This document shows, piece by piece, positions 23,604-32,600 of a stretch of 64,000 bases of DNA; within the stretch, counting starts at the first letter, position 1, and every line of letters begins with the position of its first letter. The stretch comes from a virus, in the IMG/VR virus record IMGVR_UViG_3300034110_001237, positions 97,698-161,697 of that record; one strand, given 5' to 3'. The position numbers were made by a program, and so were the translations under genes. The notes below the pieces were generated by a model, which saw only the letters and a list, made by a program, of their open reading frames with translations, was not told the DNA's origin and made no database searches.

Positions 23604-23948
23604 ATGGCATTAGTCATTTTTGAGGATGGCACAGCGAACAGTGCAAATGCAGTAGATCAACCAGAATTTTATGATGAACTAGGTAGGCCCAACACCATGT
23701 TCATGCAAAGTGTTTTAGAAACAACCAACATAGGAGCTATCTATTTTGAAGATCCAGAAGATGTCATTAGTTATAAAGGTGTTGATTATTCGTTAATTCT
23801 TGTCGATAACGATGCAGAAGACAAAGGGCTTTCTGTCAACAAATTTGCTACTGAAGTCACTCGACGCATGGGATTGATTGAAGATGATGAAGTCCTTAAA
23901 GGAGCTGTTATGTTTGTGGCAGTTACAGAATTAGGGTCAATGGAATAA
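23604..23948 (+). CDS. acidic hypothetical protein (paralog of previous gene), 114 aa
   Basis: TGGAG precedes the ATG. Aligns with the gene at 23164 (PEFYDELGRPN, YFEDPEDVI, GAVMFVAVTELG). Acidic, soluble. No recognised family. Confidence 0.84.
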   Translation: MALVIFEDGTANSANAVDQPEFYDELGRPNTMFMQSVLETTNIGAIYFEDPEDVISYKGVDYSLILVDNDAEDKGLSVNKFATEVTRRMGLIEDDEVLKGAVMFVAVTELGSME

Positions 23949-23969
23949 TTTTTTTAATAGGAGATGTAT

Positions 23970-24224
23970 ATGAGTGTATTTAAGATTGAAGCTGATGGTA
24001 AGATGCATGTGTTTAATTTGGTAAAATTTAACTTGTATGACAATCGTGGTAATGGCTACGTACTACAAACCGATCAGGCAAAAAATTTATCTGTTTTAAC
24101 TGTTGGTCAGAGTATTGACAGGTTAGATATTTTAGAAGGCGTTGGTCAAGTTGCTCGTGGACTTATTGTTAAAGAAATAAATGATACAATACTAACACTT
24201 GTTCATCATTATGTTTTAAAATAA
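23970..24224 (+). CDS. hypothetical beta-rich protein, 84 aa
   Basis: ATG at 23970 lies 6 nt after AGGAG (an in-frame ATG at 23964 touches the SD). Beta-strand-rich small protein (SVFKIEADGKMHVFNLVKF at the start). Co-transcribed with the two acidic paralogs upstream. Unrecognised. Confidence 0.82.
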   Translation: MSVFKIEADGKMHVFNLVKFNLYDNRGNGYVLQTDQAKNLSVLTVGQSIDRLDILEGVGQVARGLIVKEINDTILTLVHHYVLK

Positions 24225-24249
24225 AAAATCATTAATGACAGCTTTTAAT

Positions 24250-24273
24250 AAAAAGACCTTTCTGGTCTTTTTT
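24250..24273 (+). terminator. intrinsic terminator
   Basis: AAAAAGACC...GGTCTTTTTT. Confidence 0.88.
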
Positions 24274-24292
24274 ACTTTAAATATAACATTAT

Positions 24293-24320
24293 TTGACAAT
24301 GATTTGACTTGCATTATAAT
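24293..24320 (+). promoter_or_regulatory. sigma-70-like promoter
   Basis: TTGACA (24293-24298), 16 bp, TATAAT (24315-24320). Confidence 0.75.
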
Positions 24321-24349
24321 ATGAGTATATAACAGTTATTGTGGCTATC

Positions 24350-24910
24350 ATGAATAATAAACTTTTTTTATTTGCACTTTTTGGATTAATTCCTGTCACT
24401 TCTATGGCTGATTATAGAATGCATATTAATTTCTCTGATCCATCCAGTATTTCTTTTGGATCAAACACCAGTGAACCGGGTGAAGGTACACCAGAAGAAC
24501 CTACCGATCCAGTTGATACTTGTCCGACAAATTTTCCTGCACCCACCTTTTTAACTGGGTTTCCCTATGTGCAAAAAAGTGGGCTTGATGTTATTTATAA
24601 TGTTCAAATTACAGCAGTGGGTGGTTATTCTTCATATGAAGAATTGTCTACATATAATGAAGCTAATTCTGGTGGTAAACGTTATTTTAAGATGTTAACT
24701 ACTCGAGCTGATGATGGCATACTTTCTAATTTAGATGGTGGATTATATGTTGGGACTACTCAATCGTGGATGGTTAAAAATGGCAATTATTTAAAAGTTA
24801 CGGTTACTCCAATTGCTTTTGATATGAAAGAAGGCACTGTCTGTGCAACTGGAACGCCTTTTATTTTGGTAAATAAGACACATACACAGCTATATTCAGA
24901 AGCACATTAA
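24350..24910 (+). CDS. secreted protein of the DYxV family, 186 aa
   Basis: Signal peptide ending SMA, then DYRMHINFSDPSSISFGSN: the same D/E-Y-x-V/M-x-hydrophobic start as the secreted proteins at 5124, 11608, 21434 and 43831. A Pro/Glu/Thr linker (EPGEGTPEEPTDPVD) follows, then a beta-rich domain with two Cys. Surface or secreted; function unknown. No clear SD. Confidence 0.82.
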   Translation: MNNKLFLFALFGLIPVTSMADYRMHINFSDPSSISFGSNTSEPGEGTPEEPTDPVDTCPTNFPAPTFLTGFPYVQKSGLDVIYNVQITAVGGYSSYEELSTYNEANSGGKRYFKMLTTRADDGILSNLDGGLYVGTTQSWMVKNGNYLKVTVTPIAFDMKEGTVCATGTPFILVNKTHTQLYSEAH

Positions 24911-24925
24911 TTTAAATTATAATTT

Positions 24926-24951
24926 TAAAGAACCTTTCAAGGTTCTTTTTT
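24926..24951 (+). terminator. intrinsic terminator
   Basis: AAAGAACCTT-TC-AAGGTTCTTTTTT. Confidence 0.88.
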
Positions 24952-25016
24952 AATACTTGATATTTTTCTAAGTGTTTGGTAAAATAGAGCCATATTTGAT
25001 AAAGAGAGTATTGCCA

Positions 25017-25355
25017 ATGACTACGACCATCTTGACTGTTGAACAACAACGTAATCGTTTTGTAAAGCACCACAAAAACGCAGCACCTGTTGAATTTGAC
25101 TACACCTTTGAAGGTAATGGTTTTAAAGACGTTATGCTTAATGGTATCTTTTTGGGATGGTTGTTGGCTGTTGAAGCACAGACCAAAGACGAAGTGAATC
25201 TCTATTACAGCCGAACCTATGGTTGGAAACTTGAATCTGCTGATAGTGGTTTCACTGTCCCTTCGCCAGAATTCATGCGGCGGTCGGATGAAGATAAAGT
25301 CATTGAATGGGCTAAAGAACATGGTTTTTTGGTGATTAAAGTTGATGATGAATAA
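25017..25355 (+). CDS. hypothetical protein, 112 aa
   Basis: The ATG at 25017 (MTTTILTVEQ) is the most plausible start; AGAGAG lies upstream. Soluble, mixed alpha/beta, with a long central strand-helix (GIFLGWLLAVEAQTKDEV). No recognised family. Ended by the terminator at 25373. Confidence 0.8.
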   Translation: MTTTILTVEQQRNRFVKHHKNAAPVEFDYTFEGNGFKDVMLNGIFLGWLLAVEAQTKDEVNLYYSRTYGWKLESADSGFTVPSPEFMRRSDEDKVIEWAKEHGFLVIKVDDE

Positions 25356-25372
25356 TCTTTGACTGCATAAAA

Positions 25373-25395
25373 AAGCCCAGCTAATGCTGGGTTTT
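25373..25395. terminator. bidirectional terminator
   Basis: AAGCCCAGC-TAAT-GCTGGGTTTT. Confidence 0.82.
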
Positions 25396-25397
25396 CT

Positions 25398-25907
25398 TTA
25401 TTTCTTATTCCATTTTTCTTGACAGACAAATCTAATGCGTTCTATTTCATCCAAGAACCATTGATAATCAGTAGCAAGATAGATTTTGTATTTACCATTC
25501 TTGCCATACCAGTTGAAATGGATAAATGGTAATGTGGACGCTACCAACATATTAAGTAAATCTCTGTTTTGACGCAGCTTACATCGCAATCCTTCCAAAA
25601 TATCTTCGACTTCTTCACTGGTCAACTCAGTAGTTCTTGGATTTAACTTATCCAGTTCATCCCCTTTTTGTTTGGCTTCGTAACCATACAGTGATCTCAA
25701 CTCATCATGTTGCTGACCTGACCAAAGCCATGCCCAGTAGCCTTCCATACTTTCGAAGTGGCCGTGTTTGGGATGATTGAATGGATAGTGTGCGAAGTTG
25801 CTTAATGCTTTTCCAATTTTAGTTTTTCCTTTGGACGCCGCATTGATAAATAGAATGCCATCGTTGTCTGGCGAAATGTCTTCTTCTTGCAGAATGGTAA
25901 TTGTCAT
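25398..25907 (-). CDS. NADAR/YbiA-like protein, 169 aa
   Basis: RBS AGGAG. ALSNFAHYPF (residues ~34-43), FESMEGYWAWL (~51-61), YGYEAKQKGDEL (~75-86) and a WF..EIERIR end match my recollection of the NADAR (YbiA) fold: L-S-N-F, an acidic E-x-Y/W block and a K-x-G-D helix. NADAR proteins act on ADP-ribose or ADP-ribosylated guanine; some reverse DarT-type DNA ADP-ribosylation. A counter-defence role is plausible but inferred. The assignment rests on motif spacing only. Confidence 0.65.
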   Translation of the reverse strand: MTITILQEEDISPDNDGILFINAASKGKTKIGKALSNFAHYPFNHPKHGHFESMEGYWAWLWSGQQHDELRSLYGYEAKQKGDELDKLNPRTTELTSEEVEDILEGLRCKLRQNRDLLNMLVASTLPFIHFNWYGKNGKYKIYLATDYQWFLDEIERIRFVCQEKWNKK

Positions 25908-25980
25908 TGTTAATAACTCCTAAGATCTCTATTAACAATAACATGTTTTTTAATCTTTTCAATTTATGGTTAAGAAGCTT

Positions 25981-26427
25981 TTAGTCCTTTTTGGATTCCT
26001 TGGTCAGTCTTGCTTCAAAATCTTTGTAGTTTTTGATAGCCACTCGCATTTCAGATTCGAGCTTTTCTTTCTTTTGTTCATCAACAATTCTTTGATCTAA
26101 AGTGACTTTTGGTTTTTCATTGAGATCTTGAATGCAATCGGTAATCCAAGGAATAAAAACACCATGTCGAATCGCTTTCACAGCTTTATAAAGAAACAAT
26201 AGTGTCATGATACCCACACCAATGCAGCCGATGGTAAACATCACTGTCGAAATAAGGAAATACAATGGAAAGAAAAAGTCAGATTCCGCCACGTAGCTGA
26301 TACGGATAATGAACTGCAGCATAAACCCAAGCACCATCATTGCCATTGATAGACAGAAAACGGAACTCTTCACAGAGTTATCTACCAACATCCAGCTTGG
26401 TATTTTTGATTTTAGGTCTATGCTCAT
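25981..26427 (-). CDS. two-TM membrane protein, 148 aa
   Basis: GAGG lies upstream. TM helices at about residues 22-45 and 55-80 are followed by a charged, helical, coiled-coil-like tail (DEQKKEKLESEMRVAIKNYK). Unrecognised. It shares the general two-TM plus soluble C-tail plan with 10532 and 14761, without clear sequence identity. Confidence 0.83.
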   Translation of the reverse strand: MSIDLKSKIPSWMLVDNSVKSSVFCLSMAMMVLGFMLQFIIRISYVAESDFFFPLYFLISTVMFTIGCIGVGIMTLLFLYKAVKAIRHGVFIPWITDCIQDLNEKPKVTLDQRIVDEQKKEKLESEMRVAIKNYKDFEARLTKESKKD

Positions 26428-26491
26428 TCTTTAAATCCTCATTAATTACTGCAATTGTATCAAACGTAAGCAGATATTGCAATACATTATA

Positions 26492-27019
26492 TTATATCGT
26501 TAACATATTAGCGACTGTCAGCCTTTGATTAAATTCGACACTTGTAAAATTGTAGACACCGACTGTATACATTTCTGGCAACAGCTCTTTAAGTTCCGGC
26601 CCTTTGTAGTGTTTGGACATCATGAGTAATTTCAATAACTTCTCATCTAAACCCACATTAAAGTTACAGATGACTTTTTCATTGATATTACGTTGATAAC
26701 GATAAACAATATCATTCAGTTCAAGATGGTTTTCACCCTTGACATCTTCATAGAAAATCCAGAGCATCGAGCCATTGGCTTTGTTGTAAAAGGAGAATCG
26801 TAATCGTTTGAACTTACCATCATCAAAAATGGCATCGCAGTCTTCTAGCATCCCCGGAAAGGAAATGCCTAATGTTATAGTATCAAAGTTAAGTGTTGTC
26901 TTATAGATTAAGCCACAAGTTCCTTTGATAGCGGCGTCTTCGCACAGCACTTCGAAATAGCTGGGAAGCCCCCATTTATTTTTATCTTTGAAGTCAGTTA
27001 GGACAAATTTTTCATACAT
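26492..27019 (-). CDS. group-A paralog with phi-x-x-M tail, 175 aa
   Basis: Tandem paralog of the next gene upstream (27021): both have an alpha/beta body, a LMMSKH..ELKELLPEMY or LMSSKT..FVEETFPEFY helix, VYNF/VYDF, and end N[QF][RK]xR[LI]..ANM[LV]x-I. This C-terminal block recurs in genes at 37347-40041. Soluble; role unknown. Starts 2 nt after the stop of its neighbour. Confidence 0.85.
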   Translation of the reverse strand: MYEKFVLTDFKDKNKWGLPSYFEVLCEDAAIKGTCGLIYKTTLNFDTITLGISFPGMLEDCDAIFDDGKFKRLRFSFYNKANGSMLWIFYEDVKGENHLELNDIVYRYQRNINEKVICNFNVGLDEKLLKLLMMSKHYKGPELKELLPEMYTVGVYNFTSVEFNQRLTVANMLTI

Positions 27020-27020
27020 A

Positions 27021-27533
27021 TTAAATTAACACCATATTAGCGAGATCTATTCTTTGTTTGAAATTATCACTATTGAAATCATACACTCCTTTCTGATAAA
27101 ATTCTGGGAATGTTTCTTCTACGAATTCTTGCTGACCAGTCTTGCTACTCATCAATATTTTGATCAGATCTTCGTCAAAAATAGCTCCAAATCTATATTT
27201 TTGGTGATCTTCAATATGTCCACCAGATGGGTTGTATCCAAAGGCTGTTCTAACAAAATTCAAATCCTTATCAACTGTAATGCTTAGTATTTTATTATAT
27301 ATTCTGCTATTAAAAGCAAAATGAATGTTTTTAAAACGACCTTCATCTGTAAAGTATGCTCGACACGATTCTTCCATACCATCAAATTCCATGCCCGTTT
27401 TGACATTAGAAAGATCGAGACTTTTATTGTTTGCATAGCGATGAATTTCTTTTTCAACAATAGCTTCTAAAAGATCGATGAAACCTGTTTTATCAGCTTT
27501 AAAAAAATTCGAAATTGTTGGATATTCTAACAT
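27021..27533 (-). CDS. group-A paralog with phi-x-x-M tail, 170 aa
   Basis: First gene of a minus-strand pair with 26492. It starts MLEYPTISNFFKADKTGF, and its long helix ends in EIHRYANN. The C-terminal block is FPEFYQKGVYDF followed by FKQRIDLANMVLI, typical of group A. Function unknown. Confidence 0.85.
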   Translation of the reverse strand: MLEYPTISNFFKADKTGFIDLLEAIVEKEIHRYANNKSLDLSNVKTGMEFDGMEESCRAYFTDEGRFKNIHFAFNSRIYNKILSITVDKDLNFVRTAFGYNPSGGHIEDHQKYRFGAIFDEDLIKILMSSKTGQQEFVEETFPEFYQKGVYDFNSDNFKQRIDLANMVLI

Positions 27534-27648
27534 TAGATAGCTCCAGTGAAAAATAGAACGTTATTATAACATATTGGTAACAGAAAAATCAAATGTTATA
27601 AAATTCCGTATTAAAACTTATACTATTGCTATTGTTTAAAAAAAATCT

Positions 27649-27677
27649 TTGCTCTATGACAATAAATAGTGTATAAT
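27649..27677 (+). promoter_or_regulatory. sigma-70-like promoter
   Basis: TTGCTC (27649-27654), 17 bp, TATAAT (27672-27677). Confidence 0.72.
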
Positions 27678-27704
27678 TCTAATATCATTTAAGGTACCTA
27701 AATT

Positions 27705-28703
27705 ATGCACAACTTCCATTCTCATCATGCTCACGACGACCATGCTCATGATCCCGTTAACGTCGCCAATCATGATCATTGTCCAAGCCTTCATATTCAT
27801 GACATCAATAAACAGAAATCAAGTGGGCGTAAAAAGCTAGGCATGATCATGACGATCACCTTTGCTTTTGCCATTGTTGAAATGGTGGGTGGGTGGTTTT
27901 CAGGTTCGTTAGCCCTCATTTCAGACGCTTTCCATATGCTAACAGACTCATCGTCTCTTATGCTTGCTTTAATCATGGCAATTCTTGCTCAAAGACCGGC
28001 AGATGATAAGTATTCCTATGGTCATGGTCGTTGGGAGATTATCGGGGCATTACTGAATGGTATTTTCATGATTGCTGTGATTGTCTTCTTGATTTATGAA
28101 GGCATCGACAGGATCTTGAATCCAAGACCCGTTGAGTCTACGACTATTATCTGGATTGCCACTATTGGTTTGTTGATCAATATTTTTGCGGCATGGTTAC
28201 TTCATTCACACAGCCATTCATTAAACACCCGTGGGGCGTTTCTTCACGTCTTGGGTGATTTACTGGGTAGTGTCGCGGCAATTGCGGCTGGTGTGCTTAT
28301 CTACTTTACTGGCATGACCATCTTTGATCCAATCATTTCTATCGTTGTGGCTCTTATTTTGGTTGCACCTACTTACAATTTGTTGAAACAAACGTCTCGT
28401 ATTATCTTGGAAGGTGTTCCAGAACATATTAATTATGTCGAAGTAGGTAAAAGCTTAAATGAAGTAGAAAATGTACTTTCAGTTCATGATCTTCACATTT
28501 GGTCAATGACATCCGAACATATTTCATTGTCAGCACACGTTGAAATTGCCAGCATTGATCAGTGGGAACAAGTATTAGCTGATATTCAGCTTATGTTGTC
28601 TAACAAATTCCAGATTAACCACATCACCCTTCAACCCGAAGTCCATAAAGAACACAAAGATGATCCTTTTGAAGATAATCATCTGGTTGAAGATGCTAAT
28701 TAA
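27705..28703 (+). CDS. cation diffusion facilitator (CzcD/ZitB-type zinc exporter), 332 aa
   Basis: A His-rich N-terminus (HNFHSHHAHDDHAHD) is followed by six TM helices. Helix 2 carries DAFHMLTD (H-x3-D) and helix 5 carries HVLGDLLGS (H-x3-D), the two halves of the four-ligand transport site of CDF proteins. The C-terminal domain has VHDLHIWSMTSEHISLSAHV, the cytosolic ferredoxin-like domain. It is full length for the family and should export Zn2+ or Cd2+ across the inner membrane. A metal exporter is unusual cargo for a phage. Confidence 0.93.
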   Translation: MHNFHSHHAHDDHAHDPVNVANHDHCPSLHIHDINKQKSSGRKKLGMIMTITFAFAIVEMVGGWFSGSLALISDAFHMLTDSSSLMLALIMAILAQRPADDKYSYGHGRWEIIGALLNGIFMIAVIVFLIYEGIDRILNPRPVESTTIIWIATIGLLINIFAAWLLHSHSHSLNTRGAFLHVLGDLLGSVAAIAAGVLIYFTGMTIFDPIISIVVALILVAPTYNLLKQTSRIILEGVPEHINYVEVGKSLNEVENVLSVHDLHIWSMTSEHISLSAHVEIASIDQWEQVLADIQLMLSNKFQINHITLQPEVHKEHKDDPFEDNHLVEDAN

Positions 28704-28768
28704 ATACTTCTATCTATCGTCCGTTATCTGTGATATACTCTATGTATTCTCAATAACGGACTTTTAAC

Positions 28769-29038
28769 ATGCACTATTTGAAATACCTGTTTGATTGGAA
28801 CAACCACCCTATTCGAACACTCTACGTCTTAATTCCTATTGTTATCCTTAAATTTGGCTATTTGTTGGCATATTCTGTTGCACAGATAACGGTTAATCAA
28901 TACTGGGTTCCCTTGATTATTACGGTGCTTGGATTTATTCTCTTTGTGGTTTGTGTCTGGCCCCTATATCGCATTATTCGTGATAAGGAAGCCGCAAACA
29001 AAACTCAAAAAAAACAACAATTTGATGAAAAACATTAA
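28769..29038 (+). CDS. two-TM membrane protein, 89 aa
   Basis: Two TM helices (about 17-40 and 48-70) with a charged C-terminal tail (KEAANKTQKKQQFDEKH). Follows the cation exporter by 65 nt with its own TATACT-like box, so possibly a separate unit. No family. Confidence 0.82.
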   Translation: MHYLKYLFDWNNHPIRTLYVLIPIVILKFGYLLAYSVAQITVNQYWVPLIITVLGFILFVVCVWPLYRIIRDKEAANKTQKKQQFDEKH

Positions 29039-29161
29039 ATTATTGACCATTTTTAATTTTAGTGTTATAATTTAACTCTAAATTAGACACCAGCTAATGC
29101 CACCCCATTAGTTTGGATAGAAACATTGATAATAATATTTTACAATTTTTGGAGTCCTACA

Positions 29162-29494
29162 ATGACTAACGCTACTATTAAGATCGACAATAAAGAAATT
29201 TCTACTCTAGCTGCTGAATGGCTGGATGCTATTGAAACCATTCCTAACGAAAGCATTTACTCTAAAATGAAAGTACGAGAAGAGTCAATGAACTTGTGGA
29301 ACATGTTCCGAACCAACTGCGATGTGCTGGTTAATGGTGATGTTTCTATTGTTGTGGCCGAAACTGACATCATGGCAAAGTCGAAGGCATATGCGGTGTT
29401 TGTGCATTCCCTACCAGAAGATATTCGTGAGTTGTTTAATCACAAGTTTGAAAATTTTTGGGAAGCGGTTTGTTCCCATATGGTTCTCAGATAA
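29162..29494 (+). CDS. hypothetical protein, 110 aa
   Basis: TTGGAG precedes the ATG at 29162. All-helical, soluble. The 5' UTR (about 29060-29150) holds the hairpin CTAATG-CCACCC-CATTAG. The annotated frame can start at 29126, but that lacks an SD. Unrecognised. Confidence 0.84.
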   Translation: MTNATIKIDNKEISTLAAEWLDAIETIPNESIYSKMKVREESMNLWNMFRTNCDVLVNGDVSIVVAETDIMAKSKAYAVFVHSLPEDIRELFNHKFENFWEAVCSHMVLR

Positions 29495-29503
29495 GCAGAC
29501 ATG

Positions 29504-29533
29504 AATAAAGCCTCTTCGGAGGCTTTATTTTTT
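29504..29533. terminator. bidirectional terminator
   Basis: AATAAAGCCTC-TTCG-GAGGCTTTATTTTTT. Confidence 0.9.
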
Positions 29534-30427
29534 GAATATTACATCGAGTTTGCCAACATAGTCGTTGATGTTAGGTAGTCCATCACATAGGTAATCTGCG
29601 TTAAAACTACTGCCAATATTTGAAAAATATCTTCTTTCCATTGTACACATATAATCTTTTGGTGATTTTTCAGTCCTAACGATGACTTCATTTGGCACAT
29701 CCAGTAATGTGGTCGATTGAACACCATCCATTCTTATCTTTAAGCTTTGTTCTAGGCTTGGAATGATATAGTTTTCTGGATACACATCATTTTCTTGGCT
29801 TCTCATTGAACCATTGACTTCATAAATATCTCGTTGTGCCTTATAGACATCATCGCTGTAATCAAATGTAATCAACACATTCAAATTACCCAATGAATTT
29901 TGCAATGATGTTGTATTTTCTATTAGTTGAATATCTTTATTATTCGCAAGCCCTGCATACTCTATATTGTATCTTTTATGATTCCCACTTGGAACCAATT
30001 GTGGATTTCTTTTTAATTCAATAGAAATCATGGGAAATGAATAGGATGGTTTATTTTCATTCATTTCATAATTTTCATTAGGTAATAATGATTTTAAAGC
30101 TGCATTAGTCGTTTGTTTTTCAATGTCAGACACAATAACTCTTCTCAATGGAATTTTAAAACTATTATCAATAGTATAACGTCTACCCTGTAAAAGCATT
30201 TGTTCTTTTTTTCTGTATAATTCTGGATCGATTTTGTCTATGGCAGTATTTAATTCTTCATCTTCAATACCTACAAACGAATCTTTTTTAACGGTTTGAA
30301 CGGTTTCTACTGTTTCTGCATGGTTAATGCCTTCTACTTCAACCACTTTGTCTTCTTTTACGTTGTAATACAAAATACCACTAATTGCTATTACTGGTAT
30401 CCATATCAGTACATCTTTTTTAGCCAT
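29525..30427 (-). CDS. N-anchored periplasmic protein, 300 aa
   Basis: ATG at 30427 (AAAGGA upstream) is chosen over the longer frame to 30463, which lacks an RBS. A short basic N-terminus and one hydrophobic helix (VLIWIPVIAISGILYYNV) are followed by about 270 soluble residues, so a signal-anchored type II topology is likely. The body is beta-rich with two late Cys (YMCTME, YLCDGL). No family recognised. Confidence 0.84.
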   Translation of the reverse strand: MAKKDVLIWIPVIAISGILYYNVKEDKVVEVEGINHAETVETVQTVKKDSFVGIEDEELNTAIDKIDPELYRKKEQMLLQGRRYTIDNSFKIPLRRVIVSDIEKQTTNAALKSLLPNENYEMNENKPSYSFPMISIELKRNPQLVPSGNHKRYNIEYAGLANNKDIQLIENTTSLQNSLGNLNVLITFDYSDDVYKAQRDIYEVNGSMRSQENDVYPENYIIPSLEQSLKIRMDGVQSTTLLDVPNEVIVRTEKSPKDYMCTMERRYFSNIGSSFNADYLCDGLPNINDYVGKLDVIFKK

Positions 30428-30706
30428 CTTAAATTCCTTTAGGTATTCTTTAAATAAGACCATATAATCATTATAATGTCAATATATTCCTTTTTATATA
30501 ATGTTATTTTTAATCATTAGAGTGTTCATTTAATTTGAATAATTGCAACAAAAATGTCATGTTAAAATTTTAACTTTTCTTATTTAATTGAGGATTAACC
30601 TTATATTTTGTTTTCAAATCAATTAACTGATTACTTATTGAAAATATTTTAAAATTTATTTTTATTCTTTATTTTCGTTTTTGCAATATTAAATTTGAAT
30701 CAAAAA
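30428..30706. other. AT-rich gap without genes
   Basis: About 280 bases, very AT-rich, with no ORF carrying an RBS. I see no clear hairpin or repeat. It probably holds the promoter for the minus-strand gene at 29525. Confidence 0.6.
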
Positions 30707-30726
30707 AAAGAGCCGCTAGGCTCTTT
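30707..30726 (-). terminator. intrinsic terminator
   Basis: AAAGAGCC-GCTA-GGCTCTTT, the 3' end of the gene at 30730 (minus strand). Confidence 0.82.
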
Positions 30727-30729
30727 GTC

Positions 30730-30987
30730 TTATTGTTTTGGTACATACACTGGTGTTGGTAATGTCTTACCATCAAAACAACGATGTGGTCCAGCTAAAT
30801 GCCAGACTTTCTCATCATCTTGCGTTCCGATGTATTCACAATTTTCTATCTGGAATTTCTTGTAGCTGAAACCATAACCTGTTGTTTGTAACTTGGTGTC
30901 GCTGAAACTGTTGTCATTGACCGCGTTCGCACAACCAGTTAACAGAACAGCACCTGCTAACAACACTCCATACATTAACTTATTCAT
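30730..30987 (-). CDS. small lipoprotein, 85 aa
   Basis: AAGGAG RBS. Signal peptide with lipobox LTGC-A. The mature part is about 65 residues with a Cys pair (IENCEYIG, HRCFDG). Envelope lipoprotein of unknown role; one of four or more lipoproteins in the window. Confidence 0.85.
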   Translation of the reverse strand: MNKLMYGVLLAGAVLLTGCANAVNDNSFSDTKLQTTGYGFSYKKFQIENCEYIGTQDDEKVWHLAGPHRCFDGKTLPTPVYVPKQ

Positions 30988-31097
30988 TCAAACTCCTTTT
31001 AGTCATTAACCACTTTATAGAATAAATAAAGCTTTAAGTCAACTACTAATAAGATTTTTAATTAAATTAATCAATATTATATAACTTATAAAATCAA

Positions 31098-31544
31098 TTA
31101 AACATTCAATTTTTTAACTTTTCGAATCTCTTTCAATTTGTGTTCAATCTTGCCTTTTTCGAAATTGCAGTCCATACACATAGTCTGGGTGTTTGTAATG
31201 CTGTCAGCCCCGCCCAACGAACGAGCCAGAATATGGTCGTGGGTCATGAGTACCTGTTGACCATTTTCACGAATAGCCCATAGGTTAAGGTGGTAGTTTT
31301 CATCAATAGCGTGACGTTCCATTGCAAAGAAGGCTGCTTTCACACCACAGTCAACACATTCAGTGCCATGCACAACAAATGTCAGTAGACGCAATGAACT
31401 CAATTTAACTTGTTGACCAGAAAATTCAACTCGTTTGGATTTGTTCTTTTCTTTATTCGTTGGGGGATTGTCATTGTAATCTTTGATTGCTTTTAGAGTT
31501 TCATTAAGATCGCACTCTTTCAGCCGGACGTAATTAGTAGCCAT
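31098..31544 (-). CDS. HNH endonuclease, 148 aa
   Basis: CVDCG (residues ~61-65) and CMDCNFEKG (~124-132) form the zinc knuckles. LMTHDHILARSLGG (~100-113) carries the HNH Asp-His, and SITNTQTMC provides the N. That is the typical free-standing phage HNH arrangement. Such genes may be homing endonucleases or packaging helpers; no intron or split gene is seen next to it, so the target is unknown. A basic C-terminal tail follows. Confidence 0.9.
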   Translation of the reverse strand: MATNYVRLKECDLNETLKAIKDYNDNPPTNKEKNKSKRVEFSGQQVKLSSLRLLTFVVHGTECVDCGVKAAFFAMERHAIDENYHLNLWAIRENGQQVLMTHDHILARSLGGADSITNTQTMCMDCNFEKGKIEHKLKEIRKVKKLNV

Positions 31545-31644
31545 GATGTTTTGTTCCTTGCCTTTGTTCGATTAACCTAAGTATACCAAAATAACTTCGA
31601 AAAATCCAGTATTTAGACAATAAAAAATCGCCATTAGGCGACTT

Positions 31645-31992
31645 TTAAGGTTTTGATGGTTTCCATCTTGGGTTTATGTCAGCAAGCTTGCTTTCAGTGA
31701 TAGTCGTAGGTTTTAAGGATGATGTAATAAATGCTCCTATTTCTCTCTCATTAACTTTGTAACTGGTTTTGTTGTCTGATTTTTCAGCTTCAACTTTGTA
31801 TTCCTGACCTCTGAATTCTACTCTTACTGCTGTCACTGGACTTGCTTCGTTGATTTTCAATCCTTCAATTCTTGGTTTACCGACTTCGATTTCACCTGTT
31901 TGAAGGTTGACTAAACATTCTTTTTGAATGCTTTTACCATCTGCTCTTGTTTCTACAAAGGACGCTTTCTTTTTAACATCAGTTTCTTTCAT
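31645..31992 (-). CDS. hypothetical protein, 115 aa
   Basis: Soluble, basic, beta-rich (VRVEFRGQEYKVEAEKS and YKVNEREIGAF). A terminator-like AAATCGCC-ATTA-GGCGACTTT follows at 31624-31648. Unrecognised. Confidence 0.83.
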   Translation of the reverse strand: MKETDVKKKASFVETRADGKSIQKECLVNLQTGEIEVGKPRIEGLKINEASPVTAVRVEFRGQEYKVEAEKSDNKTSYKVNEREIGAFITSSLKPTTITESKLADINPRWKPSKP

Positions 31993-32051
31993 AATTAAAT
32001 CTCGTGTTTTTTATTATTATATCATATTTAAAATATTCCTCAAATTTCTTG

Positions 32052-32080
32052 TTGCCGATGGTTTCGTAATCTGTTATAAT
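32052..32080 (+). promoter_or_regulatory. sigma-70-like promoter
   Basis: TTGCCG (32052-32057), 17 bp, TATAAT (32075-32080). Confidence 0.72.
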
Positions 32081-32110
32081 CCATCCATTATTCATTATTG
32101 AGGATTCATC

Positions 32111-32599
32111 ATGAACACTGTTCGCCTTACCACCATCGTCAATGCTTACAAGGGTCATCCAGAATTTGATATTAAAAGTCTTGATGATGTAGATAGTCTC
32201 TTGGATTTTGTTGCTCATAAACACTTTGATTCAGCAGCCCAGGCTCTCAAATCACTTACTTCTGGCTTTGGGTTCTATCCAGAATCACATAAGACTGAGG
32301 AAGAATTTTGTAAGGCTATTCGGGTTGAGTTAATGGCTGTTGGTAAAGCTCATTACCATCAAGAAATGGCTAATCGTATTGACTTTATTATGGACAGTCC
32401 ACATTTTAATCTGTTCATGCCTGTTCTGTTGCCAGCTCTTAGCACGGAACGTCATATTGTTTTAAACAGTGAAAAATTGGATGAGGCCATTAAGTTTTAT
32501 TCGGAACGTGGTGAAGTTTTTGACCTTGTGATTGCAGGGCTTTTGGTTCAAATTGGTAAACTGAGTAAACAAATGAATACTTATTGCGAAGGGCATTAA
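32111..32599 (+). CDS. hypothetical helical protein, 162 aa
   Basis: TGAGGA precedes the ATG. Soluble, helical. First of three closely packed genes (32111, 32601, 33062) with 1-nt gap and 4-nt overlap, i.e. an operon. Function unknown. The antisense frame at 31979-32224 is rejected. Confidence 0.84.
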   Translation: MNTVRLTTIVNAYKGHPEFDIKSLDDVDSLLDFVAHKHFDSAAQALKSLTSGFGFYPESHKTEEEFCKAIRVELMAVGKAHYHQEMANRIDFIMDSPHFNLFMPVLLPALSTERHIVLNSEKLDEAIKFYSERGEVFDLVIAGLLVQIGKLSKQMNTYCEGH

Positions 32600-32600
32600 A

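Noticed and set aside
31979-32224. Minus-strand 81-aa ORF
   Set aside because: Overlaps the promoter and start of the gene at 32111 and has no RBS.
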